Assembly (NCBI GenBank): GCA_029879555.1 | Contig: JAOUQB010000048.1 | Location: 1-10,949 of the forward strand | Direction: 5' to 3' | From: Nitrospirota bacterium | Lineage (GTDB): Bacteria > Nitrospirota > Nitrospiria > Nitrospirales > UBA8639 | Length of the DNA: 10,949 nt | Shown: in pieces, positions 5,546-10,949 of the stretch | How the letters are laid out: each line of letters begins with the position of its first letter | How positions within the stretch are numbered: position 1 is the stretch's first letter | The notes under the pieces: model-generated | What the model saw: only the letters and a program-made list of their open reading frames with translations | Told to the model about the DNA's origin: nothing | Databases searched by the model: none | Translations under genes and position numbers: made by a program

Positions 5546-6634
5546 TCAAACGATAGGATCAGCTTGATTCATGATGCTGGCGAGGACATCGCGATGGGAA
5601 GGAATACCTACTATGCCTGAGAGTGTTGATACATTGATTGGGTGATAGGGATAGACAAATTGTTGTTTCACCGCATGAATTCTGGTCAAGCTGGCTTGTA
5701 TGTGGGTGGTGTCCAATTGTTGTGAGGTGACCGCACGGTGTAGGGTCTTGAAGGTTTCGGTCGCCAGTGCTCGACTTTTGCAAATGAGCAACAGATCTGC
5801 TCCAGCCTGCAAGGAACGAATGGCGGCATCACCGATGGTGGCGTGGTCTAAGATCGCGCGCATTTCCAAATCGTCACTGACGATTACCCCAGAAAAGCCA
5901 AGGTCTTGTCGCAACAGTCCTGACAAAATGGTTGGGGAGAGCGTGGCTGGATATGTGGGGTCAAGTGCTGGGTAGTGAACATGGGCGGTCATCATCGCCT
6001 GCAGCCCGTGATTGATGGCATAGCGAAATGGTTGCAATTCGGTTTCTTCTAACCGTAGGCGTGAAGCATGAACGGTGGGAAGTTCGAGATGCGAATCCGT
6101 ACTGGTATCACCATGCCCGGGAAAATGCTTTCCACAGGCTAACACTCGGTGATCCTGGAGGCCGGCAATCGTAGCCGCGCCCATCAGACACACTCGTTCC
6201 GGCTCGGTTCCAAATGCGCGATTGCCAATGATGGGATTGGCCGGATTCGTATGAATATCCAGGACCGGGGCCATATTCATATTGATGCCGACGCTTCGTA
6301 ATTCTATGGCGGTCACGGCGGCAGCCTGATAGGCCAATTCGGTCGAGCCCGATTGGGCAACCGTGGCAGCTGGTGGGAAAATCGTAAATTCTGAGGGGAG
6401 ACGAGAGACGCGTCCCCCCTCTTGGTCAATCGCGATGAGAAGGGGAATGTTGTCGGCGAGGGCTTGTAAATCGTTCGTCAACTTGGCGATTTGTTCAGGG
6501 TTGACCAAATTGCGTGAAAACAGAATAACGCCGCCAGGTCGAAAGTCTTCCATCCAGGCTCGAAGATCCGGAGTCACCTCCGTTTCTTCGAACCCGATCA
6601 TGCATAATTGTCCGATTTGGTCTGTGAGATTCAC
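5546..6634 (-). CDS. nagZ: Beta-N-acetylglucosaminidase NagZ (GH3)
   Basis: NagZ removes N-acetylglucosamine from anhydromuropeptides during cytoplasmic peptidoglycan recycling. The 362-residue protein is a single GH3 TIM-barrel domain of the usual length. It has IGQLCMIGF near the start, RPGGVILFSRN (32-42), AIDQEGGRVSRLP (68-80), GIGNRAFG-like substrate loop (IIGNRAFG, 135-142) and KHFPGHGDTSTDSH (169-182) with the Asp180-His182 general acid/base dyad. The nucleophile is in VSDDLEM (Asp254). No signal peptide is present, consistent with a cytosolic enzyme. Translation starts at a GTG (6634) in the position expected for the family, with AGGA four bases upstream. It follows pepA by 13 bases and is almost certainly cotranscribed with it. 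A hairpin follows its stop codon. Confidence 0.95.
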   Translation of the reverse strand: MNLTDQIGQLCMIGFEETEVTPDLRAWMEDFRPGGVILFSRNLVNPEQIAKLTNDLQALADNIPLLIAIDQEGGRVSRLPSEFTIFPPAATVAQSGSTELAYQAAAVTAIELRSVGINMNMAPVLDIHTNPANPIIGNRAFGTEPERVCLMGAATIAGLQDHRVLACGKHFPGHGDTSTDSHLELPTVHASRLRLEETELQPFRYAINHGLQAMMTAHVHYPALDPTYPATLSPTILSGLLRQDLGFSGVIVSDDLEMRAILDHATIGDAAIRSLQAGADLLLICKSRALATETFKTLHRAVTSQQLDTTHIQASLTRIHAVKQQFVYPYHPINVSTLSGIVGIPSHRDVLASIMNQADPIV

Positions 6635-6647
6635 GGAATCCTAATCG

Positions 6648-8156
6648 TTAAGACCCGTTCGCGCGATTGATCAGATACTGAATCAATAATCGTGTGCCCG
6701 CTCCGGATGGACCTTTCGGAACGCAGGGTCGTTCAGAGGGACTCCAATCAGTGCTCGCAATATCTAAGTGCACCCAGGGGTGATCGCCAATAAATTTGCT
6801 GAGGAAGAGGGCGGCGGTAATCATGCCGCCCCCACGTCCGCCAATATTCCGCATATCGGCCACATCGCTTTTTAATTGTTCAAAATACTCATCCCAGAGG
6901 GGCATTTCCCACACGCGTTCTCCGGAATCCAACCCAGCCTTTTGTACGGCGGCTTTCAGGGCCTCATCATTGCCTAACATCCCAATGGCAAATTGACCCA
7001 GGGCCACGGCACAGGCGCCAGTTAAGGTGGCTACGTCGATCACACAGGCCGGTTTCAGACGAGAGGCATAGGCTAAGCCATCAGCCAAAATCAGCCGGCC
7101 TTCCGCGTCAGTGTTTTGGACCTCAACGGTTTTCCCAGAAAGCATCGTAAGAATATCCCCGGGTTTCGTGGCCCGTCCCCCTGGCATATTTTCGGTGACG
7201 GGCAGCAGTCCAATCACATTCATGGAAAGTTTCAATCGAGAGACAGCTCGGACGGCGGCCAAGACCTCGGCTCCACCGGTCATATCGGCTTTCATTTGCT
7301 CCATATTTTCTGACGGTTTCAGGGAGATGCCCCCGGAATCGAAGGTCACGGTTTTCCCAACCAACACAACAGGGCGTTGGGTTTTCGGACCACCAGAATA
7401 TTCCAAAATAATAAAATGTGGAGGTTCAACGCTGCCTTGCGCAACTCCCAATAATCCACCCATACCAAGTTTTTTCATGTGTTGGCGATCCAGCACTTTG
7501 AGGCGAATTTTGGACTCCTTCGCAATGGTTTTGGCTTCGGCGACGACGCGGGAGGGTTTCATGATATTGGCAGGATGATTGCTCATGTTACGAACAAAGT
7601 TGGTGGCGTCCCCGAGTATCTTCCCACGCTTCGCTCCGGCATTCACGGTGGACTGGCTGGCTGAGGTTGGGGTCAACAATGTGCACGATTGTAGGATTTT
7701 GCGGTCTTCAGAATAATCGGTACGATATTCGGTAAAACGATAATCTCCCAACATCACACCTTCCACCATCGCTTGAGCCACCGTATCAAGCTGGCCGATG
7801 GTTTTAGGCACATCCGGCATCACACAGGCCATGTCTTTGGCCTTCACGGGTCGGGCCCGTTTCACGGCGGTGCCCATGGCTTGTCGCACACGTTCGAGAG
7901 TCAGGGTTTCCCGTGTTCCGAGTCCCACGAGTAACACTCGTTTTGATCCGAGCTTGCCATTGAGGTGTAACAGAGTGGTTTGGTTGGCCTTTCCAGAAAA
8001 TTCACCACTTTTTCGAAGGTCGCTCAACTGTCCCCCCAATTTTTTATCGAGTCCTGCTATGGTTTTGCTCCAGGTCTTTTCTTTTTCATAGCTCAAACAG
8101 ATCAACACATCAGTCGACACAGTGGTCGCATCCCCAGTCTTTACCAGAATATTCAT
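6648..8156 (-). CDS. pepA: Leucyl aminopeptidase PepA (M17, cytosol aminopeptidase)
   Basis: PepA is a two-metal, hexameric aminopeptidase that trims N-terminal residues from peptides in the cytosol; in E. coli it also binds DNA at cer-type sites. The 502-residue protein matches the usual length (E. coli about 503). The N-terminal macro-like domain covers about 1-165, and the catalytic domain follows. All expected ligands are present at the E. coli positions minus two: Lys268 and Asp273 (VGKTVTFDSGGISLKP), Lys280, Asp291 (KADMTGGAEV), and Asp350, Glu352 and Arg354 (the M17 signature NTDAEGRL). The DVATLTGA strand also matches. The ATG at 8156 has an ideal AAGGAG about 5 bases upstream. It lies 66 bases after queE and 13 bases before nagZ. 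Pairing with nagZ suggests joint handling of peptides and sugars from cell-wall turnover, which is inference. Confidence 0.96.
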   Translation of the reverse strand: MNILVKTGDATTVSTDVLICLSYEKEKTWSKTIAGLDKKLGGQLSDLRKSGEFSGKANQTTLLHLNGKLGSKRVLLVGLGTRETLTLERVRQAMGTAVKRARPVKAKDMACVMPDVPKTIGQLDTVAQAMVEGVMLGDYRFTEYRTDYSEDRKILQSCTLLTPTSASQSTVNAGAKRGKILGDATNFVRNMSNHPANIMKPSRVVAEAKTIAKESKIRLKVLDRQHMKKLGMGGLLGVAQGSVEPPHFIILEYSGGPKTQRPVVLVGKTVTFDSGGISLKPSENMEQMKADMTGGAEVLAAVRAVSRLKLSMNVIGLLPVTENMPGGRATKPGDILTMLSGKTVEVQNTDAEGRLILADGLAYASRLKPACVIDVATLTGACAVALGQFAIGMLGNDEALKAAVQKAGLDSGERVWEMPLWDEYFEQLKSDVADMRNIGGRGGGMITAALFLSKFIGDHPWVHLDIASTDWSPSERPCVPKGPSGAGTRLLIQYLINRANGS

Positions 8157-8222
8157 AGGTCTCCTTCGAATAGTTGAAAAGGTTGACGGTGACAGGTGGT
8201 GAACAGTCTTTCCGTTCGTATT

Positions 8223-8876
8223 CTACACGCCGCGGGTTTCCGGATCCCAAATAAGCTTATGCAGTTGTACTTGAAAACGAACGGGAAGTCGGTCACTCAA
8301 AATCCATTCAGCCAAGGGTTGCAAGTCGAGGGATCCAAAGACAGGGCTGAACAGCACAGTGCACCGGTCTCCTAAGCGGTAGCGGGTAACGGTGTCTCTG
8401 GCCCATTCATAATCGGCCTGGTCTTTCAAGACAAATTTGACTTCATCTTTTGGTGAAAGGTGTTCGATGTTGGCCCACCGCATGCGATCAGTCATGCCGC
8501 TCCCTGGGCACTTCACATCCATAATAATCGACACGCGGGAATCAATCGCTGAAATATCAAAGGTCCCGCTGGTTTCAATCATGGTCTGAAAGCTCGCATC
8601 ACACAATTTCTTTAACAATACCAGAGCAGTCGGCTGATGCAACGGTTCCCCACCGGTCACTTCCACCAAGGGACAACCATAGGCTTGTACCCGTTCCAAA
8701 ATCGTTTCCAGCGACATCGTTTCTCCGCCTTGAAAGGCATAGTCGGTATCGCACCAGGTGCAGCGAAGGGGACAACCTGTCAGGCGGACAAACACGCAGG
8801 GCTGTCCCACCCGAGTGGACTCCCCCTGAATGCTATGAAAAATTTCCGTAATTTGTAGAGTTTCAGACGTAGTCAT
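8223..8876 (-). CDS. queE: 7-carboxy-7-deazaguanine synthase QueE (radical SAM)
   Basis: QueE converts 6-carboxytetrahydropterin to 7-carboxy-7-deazaguanine, the ring-contracting step on the way to preQ0 and queuosine in tRNA. The 217-residue protein starts with the family-typical ITEIFHSIQGES (9-20). Next comes FVRLTGCPLRCTWCDT, with the radical-SAM C-x3-C-x2-C cluster (Cys35, Cys39, Cys42). EVTGGEPL (72-79) is the SAM-binding GGE motif, and DVKCPGSG (about 119-126) is also typical. The length is normal for QueE. The ATG at 8876 lacks a good ribosome binding site, and an isolated TACAAT (minus strand, 8914-8909) could be its -10 box without a clear -35. No queC, queD or queF lies in the window. 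It appears to be the first gene of a queE-pepA-nagZ transcript, although 66 bases separate it from pepA. Confidence 0.95.
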   Translation of the reverse strand: MTTSETLQITEIFHSIQGESTRVGQPCVFVRLTGCPLRCTWCDTDYAFQGGETMSLETILERVQAYGCPLVEVTGGEPLHQPTALVLLKKLCDASFQTMIETSGTFDISAIDSRVSIIMDVKCPGSGMTDRMRWANIEHLSPKDEVKFVLKDQADYEWARDTVTRYRLGDRCTVLFSPVFGSLDLQPLAEWILSDRLPVRFQVQLHKLIWDPETRGV

Positions 8877-8954
8877 GGTCGCAAAGAGATGAATCGGATC
8901 AATTCAAGATTGTACCGAATTGTTGTTGTTTAGAGAAAAGGGATCAAAAGAAAA

Positions 8955-9077
8955 GGGCGTGTTCAAAAAGTCCAGTCCAGCAAGGCCGCAGCCGCTTTGA
9001 TGCACGGAGTGCACCGGGAGGTACGTGAGTACGACAAAGAGGTGAGAACGCTGGTGGCGGGATTTTTCAACGCGCCT
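8955..9077. repeat. Imperfect inverted-repeat element, REP/MITE-like
   Basis: The ends form an imperfect inverted repeat. The left end begins GGGCGTGTTCAAAAAGTCC and continues to a CCAGC at about 8977-8981. The right end, read on the minus strand from 9077, begins AGGCGCGTTGAAAAATCCC and reaches CCAGC. With one gap about 21 of 27 positions match. Inside are two small hairpins: TGCAC-GGA-GTGCA (9001-9013) and GTAC-GTGA-GTAC (9021-9032). It has no convincing gene. It begins one base after the stop of the HAD gene and fills most of the gap to queE, so its transcript could fold and act as a terminator or 3'-end structure. I recall closely similar elements (GTTGAAAAAGTCC ends around GCTGCGGCC and GTAC cores) as dispersed repeats in Nitrospira genomes; that is from memory. 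Confidence 0.65.
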
Positions 9078-9078
9078 G

Positions 9079-9774
9079 TTATGCCCATTGAGTGATCGGC
9101 CAGCCCTGTTGCTTGGCAATACGGGCCATCCCGCGAATGGGATTCACCACAAAAGGATGTCCTACCAGTTGTAAGGCATGAAAGTCCCCAGGGCTATCCC
9201 CGTAGGCATAACTGCGACTCAAATCCAGATTATATTGCCCCGCCAATCGTTCGATATGCCGACTTTTCCCTTCCCCATAAGGCAATGGAGCGAAGACTCG
9301 GCCCGTATAGACACCCAATTGGGCTTCTAACTTGGCCCCAAATACCAAAGAAACGCCCAGTTTCTCCGCCAAGGGCCTGACCAAACATTCGGGAGATCCA
9401 CTCACCACGGCGACCACATGCCCAGCTTGTTTGTGGTGTGCCAGGCGGCCAAGAGCCCGAGAGGCGACGCGAGGCCACACAAATAATTCCACATATTCGG
9501 TGGCTAGGCGTTCAATGTGGGACACGTCTTGTCCAAGAAGATACAGTTTATTTCGGCGCAGAGGACTGAGTGAAAGGGGCGGCATATGGCCGAGGGCATA
9601 CCGGAAACTATTCCATAATTCTCCCCAGCCGACTATGCCGTCCTGCCACAAATAACGAAAAAATCCTATTTCAATGGAGGGGCCGGGAACCAGCGTATTA
9701 TCCATATCGAAAAACGCGCCAATCCAATGCTGTGATTGTGTCAGCGGGGCGGGTGATGAAGTAGCAGTCGTCAT
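9079..9774 (-). CDS. HAD-superfamily subfamily IB phosphatase (phosphoserine-phosphatase-like)
   Basis: This 231-residue soluble enzyme has all HAD motifs. Motif I is FFDMDNTL, with nucleophile Asp23 and Asp25. Motif II is VSGSPE with Ser125. The motif III Lys is probably Lys170 (YGEGKSRH), and motif IV is YGDSPGDF with Asp193 and Asp197. The cap is the small helical type (about 35-110: FFRYLWQDGIVGWGELWNSF). Its layout matches the IB group that includes SerB-like and HAD-IB hypothetical hydrolases. The substrate cannot be told; a phosphomonoester such as a small metabolite or lipid head group is likely. The frame is open upstream to a TTG at 9849, but ATG 9774 is chosen because a strong promoter (9821-9849) would start transcription near 9814, inside that extension. 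No good ribosome binding site precedes 9774. The inverted-repeat element follows its stop. Confidence 0.87.
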   Translation of the reverse strand: MTTATSSPAPLTQSQHWIGAFFDMDNTLVPGPSIEIGFFRYLWQDGIVGWGELWNSFRYALGHMPPLSLSPLRRNKLYLLGQDVSHIERLATEYVELFVWPRVASRALGRLAHHKQAGHVVAVVSGSPECLVRPLAEKLGVSLVFGAKLEAQLGVYTGRVFAPLPYGEGKSRHIERLAGQYNLDLSRSYAYGDSPGDFHALQLVGHPFVVNPIRGMARIAKQQGWPITQWA

Positions 9775-9820
9775 ATGGGTGTGTGAACACGAGAGAACAA
9801 AGAATGAAGGGTTGATGGCG

Positions 9821-9849
9821 ATTCTACCCGCCCTTCTATGCGTTGACAA
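9821..9849 (-). promoter_or_regulatory. Promoter of the HAD-IB gene
   Basis: On the minus strand TTGTCA (9849-9844, 5/6) and TAGAAT (9826-9821, 5/6) are separated by exactly 17 bases, predicting a start near 9814 and a 5' leader of about 40 bases before ATG 9774. Its -35 lies on the same bases as the -35 of the divergent tRNA promoter. Confidence 0.6.
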
Positions 9850-9871
9850 GGACTGTCCGAGGTTTCATAAT
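9843..9871 (+). promoter_or_regulatory. Promoter of tRNA-Leu(GAG)
   Basis: TTGACA (9843-9848, perfect) and CATAAT (9866-9871, 5/6) are separated by 17 bases. The predicted start near 9878 leaves a leader of about 6 bases before the mature tRNA. This is one of the clearest sigma70-type promoters in the window, as expected for a stable RNA gene. Confidence 0.7.
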
Positions 9872-9884
9872 CGTGCCATTGAGT

Positions 9885-9968
9885 GCCGAAGTGGTGGAAT
9901 GGCAGACACGCACGTTTGAGGGGCGTGTGGGGAAACCCATGCGGGTTCAAGTCCCGCCTTCGGCACCA
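9885..9968 (+). tRNA. trnL: tRNA-Leu (anticodon GAG), CCA encoded
   Basis: The acceptor stem GCCGAAG (9885-9891) pairs perfectly with CTTCGGC, followed by discriminator A and an encoded CCA (9966-9968). The D arm is GTGGAATGGCAGAC. The anticodon stem CACGT/GCGTG encloses loop TTGAGGG, with anticodon GAG at 9918-9920 (reads CUC and CUU). The long variable arm (TGGGGAAACCCA) marks a class II tRNA, typical of leucine. The T arm is GCGGG-TTCAAGT-CCCGC. The total is 84 bases. A tyrosine-recombinase remnant begins 46 bases downstream, so the 3' end of this tRNA is a likely phage or island attachment site. Confidence 0.95.
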
Positions 9969-10014
9969 ATTTACTTAAAGTGCTGAGATTGCGCGGGCTT
10001 GGCAGGTCGGGTTT

Positions 10015-10380
10015 TTAACCCAGTGGTGTTCGGGTGTTAAGGCTGGCCATGGTGACATCTAACTTCTCAGGTTTCATGGTGCGATATCGGAGAAACGTTT
10101 CCAAGGAAGAGTGCCCGACAATCTTCATTATCATTTCCGTATCAATTCCCGCATACGCCAAATTTGTCACAGTGCAATGTCGAAGGTCATGAAGCACGAA
10201 GTTGGAAATTCCGCGCTCCTGACAAATGATTTTGACCAGTCGGTAGCGATGATTGATTTTCCTTCCCTCCTTTTGAAACATTAAACCTTTAATACGAGTT
10301 ACTCCCTCCAGATTACGTAGTCTCTGCAATTCATCCTGAAAGATCGGCGTTAGAGGTACCTTCTGACAAAATGATGCAAT
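10015..10380 (-). pseudogene. Tyrosine recombinase (integrase), C-terminal remnant
   Basis: Only the last third of a phage-type integrase is left. Reading upstream from the TAA at 10015, the frame is open to a TGA at 10381-10383. Recognisable integrase sequence starts with KVPLTPIFQDEL (from about 10362). A TTG at 10329 is the first start-like codon. Numbered from that TTG, the catalytic HDLRH (47-51, with Arg50), GHSS (His73) and the RYRTM nucleophile Tyr82 are all intact. The first catalytic Arg, and all of the N-terminal core-binding domain, are missing. Complete integrases of this type are usually 300-400 residues. The protein is therefore inactive as a recombinase, and the break falls just before the ACP gene. 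Its position beside tRNA-Leu fits a tRNA-directed integration event followed by deletion. Confidence 0.82.
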
Positions 10381-10392
10381 TCACCAAGACCG

Positions 10393-10680
10393 ATGCATAC
10401 CTCAACCTCACAGCCTGCTGACGGCACTCGCGATCTCGAACAAATCATCCTCGATGTCATTCGCGAAAATCTGCTTCAGGATCTTCCGGCAGATTGTGCA
10501 ACCAATGCCGACCTCTTCGCTGCCGGGCTTGATTCGATGGGCATTATGCAAATGGTACTGCTCCTGGAGGAGCGATTCAGTTGTACCGTGCAGCCCGCTG
10601 ATCTGACCCGGCTGAATTTTTCCACAGCCATCGCTCTCGCGACGCTCGTTCGCAGCAAAGACGACGCTTCAAGTGTATGA
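10393..10680 (+). CDS. Acyl carrier protein (stand-alone carrier domain)
   Basis: The 95-residue acidic protein is a single phosphopantetheine carrier domain. It carries acyl or aminoacyl chains as thioesters for fatty acid, polyketide, nonribosomal peptide or other acylation pathways. The four-helix pattern is visible. Helix I is DLEQIILDVIRENLL (14-28). The loop DLFAAGLDSMG holds Ser48, the expected phosphopantetheine attachment site. Helix II is MGIMQMVLLLEERF (49-62), followed by TVQPADLTRLNFSTAIALATLV. DSM rather than DSL, and the low similarity to housekeeping AcpP, mark it as a specialised ACP. The ATG at 10393 has no good ribosome binding site, and no promoter was found in the 12 bases between it and the integrase remnant. 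Its stop overlaps the next start as ATGA. Base composition is richer in GC than the integrase remnant beside it. Confidence 0.88.
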   Translation: MHTSTSQPADGTRDLEQIILDVIRENLLQDLPADCATNADLFAAGLDSMGIMQMVLLLEERFSCTVQPADLTRLNFSTAIALATLVRSKDDASSV

Positions 10681-10949
10681 CAGTCGCATCTAGCCAGATG
10701 CAGGTCTTTCCATTCACTCCTAGTGATGGATTCATCCTAGCGCTTGATGGCCTGTGCAACCGCGCGTGGGGTGGATGCCTCTCGGCCACCACGGAGATCG
10801 AGATCGAAGGCGAGCCTGATCGTGAGAAGCTGAAGTGGCTTGCGCAGGAAATCCCCCGACGTTTCCCGTTCCTTGGTGCGGTTTTGCATGGGGGGGGAGT
10901 GTTTCAGTCAGCACGCTGGCATCTGTGCGCCGATTCGCCCTCCGTACCG
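10677..10949 (+). CDS. Condensation/acyltransferase-domain-like protein, N-terminal part only (runs off window end)
   Basis: This frame is too short at the edge to show as a full gene, but 91 codons are open from ATG 10677 to the window end. The start overlaps the ACP stop in an ATGA. An in-frame ATG at 10698 is an alternative. The N-terminus reads VFPFTPSDGFILALDG, then a strand EIEIEGEPDREKLKWLAQEI, then PRRFPFLGAVL and ARWHL. This follows the opening of condensation-type and wax-ester/phthiocerol-type acyltransferase domains (P-[LF]-x-x-D, l-x-l-x-G-x-l-x-x-e-x-L, r-h-P-x-L-x-a). The HHxxxDG catalytic motif would lie beyond the window. Coupling to an ACP suggests it uses that ACP or a thioester donor. 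An 8-G tract lies at 10890-10897 within the frame. The family call is by pattern only. Confidence 0.6.
   Translation, partial: MTVASSQMQVFPFTPSDGFILALDGLCNRAWGGCLSATTEIEIEGEPDREKLKWLAQEIPRRFPFLGAVLHGGGVFQSARWHLCADSPSVP

Noticed and set aside
7111..7578. Long plus-strand open frame (155 codons) opposite pepA
   Set aside because: It lies wholly inside pepA, whose catalytic motifs are intact on the other strand. The translated sequence has no recognisable domain and no ribosome binding site.
8904..9119. Minus-strand 71-codon frame spanning the inverted-repeat element
   Set aside because: It overlaps the end of the HAD gene out of frame and runs through the repeat. The protein is low in recognisable pattern, so it is a chance frame.
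9775..9849. N-terminal extension of the HAD protein to a TTG start
   Set aside because: The extension lies partly upstream of the predicted HAD transcription start and over the tRNA -35 box, and it does not look like a protein domain.
10009..10021. GGGTT-TTT-AACCC hairpin after the tRNA as a terminator
   Set aside because: The stem is only five pairs with a three-base loop and no following T tract. A weak role in ending the tRNA transcript cannot be excluded.
10476..10914. Minus-strand frames opposite the ACP and acyltransferase-like genes
   Set aside because: The plus strand carries an intact carrier-domain motif and an ATGA-coupled continuation. The reverse frames have no pattern.

Overview
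The window looks like a chromosomal segment of a Gram-negative, probably Nitrospirota (Nitrospira-like) bacterium. The evidence is lipoprotein and exported-protein genes, a Tat subunit, a peptidoglycan-recycling NagZ, moderate GC content, and an intergenic inverted repeat of a type I recall as scattered through Nitrospira genomes. The lineage is an inference; no rRNA or single decisive marker is present. Most of the window is ordinary housekeeping sequence read from the minus strand. The right end looks like the edge of a genomic island.

Layout. Positions 1-1902 (minus): tatA, then a HEAT-repeat lipoprotein gene 7 bases downstream, then, behind its own promoter, the 5' part of a small lipoprotein gene that runs off the window. 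Positions 2083-3849 (plus): an unrecognised cytosolic protein, a small exported protein and a class I glutamine-amidotransferase-like (C26) hydrolase. Positions 3916-5384 (minus): a protein with two desulforedoxin-like Cys repeats, a PsiE-family membrane protein whose start overlaps it, and a hypothetical protein with a Pro/Ala/Lys-rich tail. Positions 5546-8876 (minus): queE, pepA and nagZ, spaced like an operon. Positions 8955-9077 hold an inverted-repeat element directly after a HAD-IB phosphatase gene (9079-9774, minus). Positions 9885-9968 (plus): tRNA-Leu(GAG). The tRNA and the HAD gene appear to share one -35 region read on opposite strands.

Right of the tRNA, a tyrosine-recombinase gene survives only as its C-terminal catalytic half. 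It is followed at once by two plus-strand genes that overlap by ATGA: an acyl carrier protein with an intact DSM phosphopantetheine site, and the start of a protein resembling the N-terminus of condensation/acyltransferase domains. This tRNA, integrase remnant and ACP-acyltransferase arrangement suggests an island carrying a carrier-protein-dependent acylation or biosynthetic pathway, most of which lies outside the window.

The observations most worth following are: (1) the extra C-terminal copy of the TatA amphipathic helix; (2) the tandem desulforedoxin-like repeats, each lacking the same metal-ligand Cys; (3) the ACP/condensation-like pair at the island edge; (4) the shared -35 bidirectional promoter; and (5) the inverted-repeat element.
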